A stretch of DNA of 64,000 nucleotides from Nemania diffusa. Taxonomy: Eukaryota > Ascomycota > Sordariomycetes > Xylariales > Xylariaceae. The notes below the pieces were generated by a model. The model was not told the origin of the DNA and made no database searches. It worked only from the letters and a program-made list of their open reading frames with translations. The position numbers were made by a program, and so were the translations under genes. Every line of letters begins with the position of its first letter. Position 1 is the first letter of the stretch. Location of the stretch: NCBI GenBank assembly GCA_038501195.1, contig JBBPUQ010000007.1, forward strand, positions 2,953,501-3,017,500, written 5' to 3'. Below are positions 59,020-64,000 of this stretch, piece by piece.

Positions 59020-59765
59020 ATATCTAACCACTTTGACAGGTGGCTAATCGACCTCCCTACCTGTTAGGTGACCTACTTGTCAGGTGATCGACTTACCTGC
59101 CAGTTGACTTGCCGACCTACTAGGTCACTTGCTAGCCGGTCTACCTGCTAACTAGGTGATTTACCGGCCGACCTATCACCTTACCAGTTGGCCTATCGAC
59201 CTGCTGGCCTGTTAGGTGACCTACTGGTCAGGTGACCAATTTACCTACCAGTCAACCTACCTATCTACTAGTTAACCTACCTACCTACCAGTCAACCTAC
59301 CTACCTGTCAGTTAGGTGGCTGACCAGCCTACCGACCTGTCAAGTGACTGACCGACTTACTTAGTGACCTGCCAGCCTACCAAGTGGGTCACCAGCCGGC
59401 CTACCTACCTGCCAGGTGACCTGCCGATCTACCAGGTCATTTGCCAGCCGGTCTATCAGCCAATCAAGTGACTTACCAGTCAACCTACCTACTTACCAGT
59501 CAATCTACCTATTTACTAGTCAACTTATTTACTTACTAGTTAACCTATTTACTTACTAGTTAGGTGACTAACTTACCTACTTATTAGTCAGGTGATTGAC
59601 TTACCTACCTACTAGTTAAGTGACTGACCTATTTACCTACTAGTCAAGTGACTGACCGATTTACCTAGTGACCTGCCAGCCTACTAAGTGGGTTACCAGC
59701 CGGCCTACCTATCTGCTAGGTGACCAACTGACCTATCTATTTGTAGACCTACCTGCAGGCCTGAC
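59020..59765. repeat. Degenerate CCTACC/AGGTGAC tandem array
   Basis: Some 740 bases made of drifting short units such as ACCTACCTACCAGTCA, GGTGACCTGCCG and AGTTAACCTACC. No fixed period is kept; the units look like repeatedly duplicated and mutated relatives of a 10-16 base core. The array is non-coding in all frames. Confidence 0.8.
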
Positions 59766-59792
59766 TGCAAGTCAACAAAGGCCCAGGACCTA

Positions 59793-59882
59793 GGGCTAGG
59801 ATTAGAAGGGCTAAAATTGGAAGGGCTAGGATTGAAAGGCTAGGATTGGAAGGGCTAGGATTGGAAGGGCTAGGATTGGAAG
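59793..59882. repeat. Short tandem array of GGGCTAGGATTGGAA units
   Basis: About six copies of a 15-base unit, GGGCTAGGATTGGAA with one- or two-base variants. It follows directly on the CCTACC array. The minus strand is open through it but encodes only a repetitive peptide. Confidence 0.85.
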
Positions 59883-60010
59883 CATTAAAAACAAAAGCAG
59901 TTCTCTCCTTTAGCTGGAAGGGAGCGGGAGCCGCGCACACAAAGCGCTTACATAGCAGAGCATACAGTTAGTAAGAAAAAAGCTAAAAAAGAAAGCTGCT
60001 TTCGTTTTTT

Positions 60011-60092
60011 ATAGCTTGTTGAAAGTTTGTATAGCTTATATGGCTTGTGTAGCTTGTATAGCTTGTGTAGCTTGTATAGCTTGTAGCTCTTA
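60011..60092. repeat. Short tandem array of TTGTATAGC units
   Basis: About eight copies of a 9-11 base unit (TATAGCTTG, TGTAGCTTG) at the entry to the long A+T block. Non-coding. Confidence 0.8.
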
Positions 60093-60119
60093 AAAACGAA
60101 AGCTTTTTTACTTTTGACT

Positions 60120-63100
60120 TCTAAGGGCTTCTAGTATCTATTTTTTCAACAAAAAGAAATTTTTTAATTTTATATACTTTATATTTCTTTTACAAGCTAC
60201 AATTGCTATAATTTTATATATTTTAAATTTTATATAAAATTATTTAATTTTATTAATAAAAAATAACAATTTATTATTATTTTTAAATAAAGCTATATTT
60301 ATAACATTTTGTTTTAAAAACTATTTATTTTTTTAAATATTGTTTTATTTTTATAACAAAAATTTTAAAAATTAAAAAGCTATATATAAAAAATAAAAAA
60401 ATATTAATTTAAAATTTAAATATTTATATTAATATTATTATATTATTAATTTTATAATTTTTTAACTTTTTAAAAATAAAACATTTATAAAAAGTTAATT
60501 AAAAAGTTTTAAAGTTAGTAGTTTTTAAATTTATATATTATTGTTATATAAAACTATTTTTTAAAATTAATTAAATATAAATTTATAAATAATAAATTAA
60601 AATATTTTATAAAACAAAACTTTTAAAAAAACAAACTAAATAAAAATATTAATAAAACTATATATTATATTAGTTTTATAAATTATATAATAAATTAATT
60701 TATAAGTTTTTTTTATAAATTAATATAATAATTTTTTAGTAATAACTTTTATAAATTTATTATTAAAATATAATATTTATAATATTTAGTTTTTTATAAA
60801 ATTATAAAAATTAAAAATAAATAGTTTTTAAATTTTAATATATAAATTATAATAGTTTAAATATTAAATTTTATATATTTTTATAATTTAAATTATTAAA
60901 TAAATAATAAAATTTTTAATTTATATTTAAATATTTATTTTAAAATTAACTATTTTAAATTAAATAATATAATAAAAAATTTTATTAATAAAATAATAAT
61001 TATAAATTGTTAATATAATTATAATTTTTTATATAATATATATATTTTTTAATTTTTTTAAATTAAATATACTTTTTTATAAATTATAAATAATAGTTTT
61101 AATATAATTATTTATTTAATTATTAAAAAAGTTATTTTTGTTAATATTGTTGTTAAAAAATTCAATATTTTTATTAAAAAATTTAATGTTTTTATTAAAA
61201 AAGTTAATGTTTTTATTAAAAAATTTAATATTTTTGCTAGTATTATTATTAACAAGTTTGCTATTTTTATAATTTTTAAACAATATATTTATAACAATTT
61301 TATCAAAATTAATATTTTAATTTTTATTTAAATAAGTTTTTATTAAACTAAATATATTAAAAATTGCTAATTTTTAAAGTTAATTTTTATTTTTAATAGT
61401 TAGTTTTTAAAAAAACTAATATTTATATTTTAGTTAATATTAAATAGTATTAATTTTTTTATTAATTTTAATATTAAACTAAAAATATAAAAATAATTTT
61501 AAAAATATTTTAAACTAAAAAAGTTTATTAATTTTTTAAAATTTTATATTTGTTGTTTAAAATTAATATAAAATTTTACATTTATTTTTTTTTAAAAAAT
61601 AAATTAAATTAAAATTAAAATTAAATAGTTATATATATTCAAAATAGCTAAAATTTATAAATATATTATAAATTTTATATTTAAAAAATAAATTTAAAAA
61701 TATAATTAAAAAAAATATTTTAAGCAATTTTGTTTTATTAAAGTTATATTTTTTACTAGCTAATAAAAAAATATAAAATAAAATATAAAAATATAGCTTT
61801 ATATTATTAAAATTTTTATTAAAATATATTTTATTATATTTATAACTTTTATTTTTTATTTTAAGTTTATATAAAATAAATAAATATAACTTATATATAA
61901 TTAATATTTATTTAATTTAAATTAAAAATTAAATTAAATTTAATATTATATTTAAAAATTTATAAATTTGTAAAAACTTAAATATATAATATATAAAATA
62001 TTATTGTTATAAATGTTTTTAATAATATATCGAAAACAATTAAATATATTATAATATTTTACAATTAAATTAAAGTTTTATAAAATTATTAGCTATTATT
62101 TAAACATTTAAAAAATAGCTATATATTTACAAATTAAAAAATTTAAAACTTAAAATTTTACTTCTTTATATTAATAATATTTATTAATTAATAAAAAAAT
62201 AAATCTAGTAAAAATTATAAAAAATAGCTTATTATATTAATAACATTATATAGCTTTAATTATTTTTTCATTTATAAAACTTATATTTTAAAATTTATAA
62301 AACTTATAAAAAAAGTTATTTTATAAATTATAATCAAATAACTTTTTTAAATAATTATAACATTAAATTAAAAAATAATTATAGCTAAATATATAGCTAA
62401 TAATATATATATTAATTAAAACTATTATTATAATTTAGTTATTTAATTTAAACTAAATATTTTATAATAATTTTATTATTATTGCTAACTAATGCTATTT
62501 TATTAAATTTTAATATTAAAAAACCTAATATATATTTTTAAATATATAATATAATATAAACTATAAATTATTAGCTATAAAATATTAAAAACTATAAAAA
62601 CTATAAACTTTAATGTTTATATTTTTAAAAAAGTATAAAAAATAACATATTAATTTTTATTAGCTAAAAAAAAAAAGGTCTTTTTTAAATATAATTTTTA
62701 AAATTTATTAGTAATAAAATATTTTTAAATTAATAATTAATATATAATTATATATATAAATAAATTTTGTATTATATAAGCTATATATTTAATAATTCTT
62801 TTTATTATTAGATTTAATTTTAATTGCTATTTATATAATTAAATTATTTATTATTTCATTTATTATTTTTTTATAAATATTAGTTAAAAATAAATATAAA
62901 ATAGCATTTTTTTTTTTAAATATTTTAACTTTAAATACTATTATTTATTTTAAGTTTAATTTATTTTTAGTTAAATTTAAATTTAACTTTAATATAAAAA
63001 TTATATTTAAAAAAAATTTAAAAAGCTATTGTTTAAGCTTAAGCTAAATAATTAAAAATGTTTTTTTAATATAAACAACTTTAATTAAAGCTTTTATTAA

Positions 63101-64000
63101 AGTAATAGCTATTAATAAAATAATATATTTTTTTTTATTAAAAATATATTATAAAATAATTTAAAATAAATATTTTAATATTTTAATTAATTTTTTAACT
63201 TTATATAATATTTAAAATTTTTGCTTTTTATTTTTTTAAGTTTTATTTTTATTTAATTTATATTATATTTGATAATATAAGTTTAATTTTTTTTAAAATA
63301 TCGCTAAATTTAGCAACAAATCACCATTATAATAAAATAATCTTTATATAATTATATAAATCAACTAAATATTTTATAAAAATAATATAGCATATTTAGT
63401 TTAAAAGTAATTAATTATTTAATAAAAGTATATATTATTAAATAATTAATACATTATATAAATAATATTTTCTTTATTAATACTATAAAACTTAAATAAA
63501 CGATTTTTTTTAATTTATTTATTACAAAAAATAAACCGGCATATATTTTAGTTATAATTATTTAAGTCGATTTTATAGCTTAGTATATTTTAAAAATGTT
63601 TAATTATAACATTTTAAAAAATATTTATAATTAAAAAACTATTTATAATATTTTTTATAAAAATTGTAATAATAACATTAAAATAAATAATTATTTAATA
63701 AAAAAAACAATAATTACTTAATAACTATTTATTTAGTAATTTTATACTATTATATATAAAGTATTATTTATTAAAATTTAACTAAAAATTTACTCGATTA
63801 ATATCGGCTTTAATATAAGTAACAGTAATTAATTTAAAAAAAATAATCTCTAATGTTCAACTAGCAATATTTTAAATATATATCTCAAATAATCTTTTTA
63901 AAAAAAACTTTGCTACTTTTCTTTTTATAGCTTATATAAATAGCTTATTTTTATTTTAAAAAATATTTTTGTTTTTATTTATTAAATACTGTTAAAAAAG
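60120..64000. mobile_element. Long RIP-type A+T block, probable dead transposon
   Basis: Nearly four kilobases of almost pure A and T with stops in every frame, running to the window end. The composition matches hAT copies A and B, but I find none of that family's end landmarks here, so it is likely a different repeat destroyed by the same process. A four-copy ~24-base tandem repeat around AATGTTTTTATTAAAAAA lies at about 61155-61240. Identity of the element cannot be read from what is left. Confidence 0.7.

Noticed and set aside
60120..64000. Assigning the terminal A+T block to the same hAT family
   Set aside because: None of the family's end landmarks (CAGCGCTC, TTTGACT, GCGATCAATCAA) is present.
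1..64000. tRNA or rRNA genes
   Set aside because: A scan by eye for GGTTCGA-type T-loops with matching arms found none that fold.

Overview
This window comes from a filamentous ascomycete (Pezizomycotina, probably a sordariomycete-like fungus). The genes carry short 45-210 nt introns with GTAAGT/GTATGT-type donors and CTAAC/CTGAC branch sites. The proteins are typical of these fungi: a CFEM-domain receptor, a pisatin-demethylase-type P450, a type III polyketide synthase and a NACHT/ankyrin NLR. GC-balanced gene islands alternate with blocks of almost pure A+T, the pattern left by repeat-induced point mutation (RIP). Short TACCTAGGTA-like motifs are scattered between genes. No tRNA, rRNA or CRISPR array was seen.

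Layout. 1-8.6 kb: a 24-bp minisatellite, a three-exon DUF3632-like gene (2596-3532), an unrecognised two-exon gene (5853-4478) and long intergenic DNA. 8.6-10.8 kb: eIF2A, the one clear housekeeping gene. 12.9-25 kb: accessory genes spaced widely apart: a secreted parallel beta-helix protein, a four-exon P450, an eight-exon CFEM/7TM receptor and a two-exon FAD monooxygenase. 26.2-35.8 kb: two near-full-length hAT transposons (3.9 and 4.0 kb) destroyed by RIP, each still with matching 8-bp target duplications. 36-37.3 kb: an apparently intact type III PKS just outside the second transposon. 39.9-44.3 kb: a four-exon alpha/beta-hydrolase-NACHT-ankyrin gene whose 3' ankyrin tail is broken by CAA/CAG-to-stop changes and a frameshift. 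46-49.6 kb: a ferric-reductase-type oxidoreductase and a short-chain dehydrogenase. 52-56.4 kb: a membrane-anchored unknown protein and a chymotrypsin-fold protease-like protein, transcribed divergently with a short hAT derivative between them. 56.9-58.4 kb: another short hAT derivative that has landed in a glutathione S-transferase gene. 58.7-64 kb: degenerate tandem arrays leading into a further RIP-type AT block that runs off the end.

The most informative structure is one hAT family (ends CAGCGCTC, 8-bp duplications) at several stages of decay: two long copies, two internally deleted ~0.66-0.69 kb copies that kept their G and C, and two fragments. Comparing the short and long copies shows almost only C-to-T and G-to-A changes. 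The same kind of change accounts for the premature stops in the NLR tail. The P450, FAD monooxygenase and PKS could belong to secondary metabolism, but they are 7-12 kb or more apart and nothing in the sequence shows that they form one pathway. Exon structures below were worked out by hand from splice signals and reading-frame continuity; all product names rest on recognising motifs, not on a database search.
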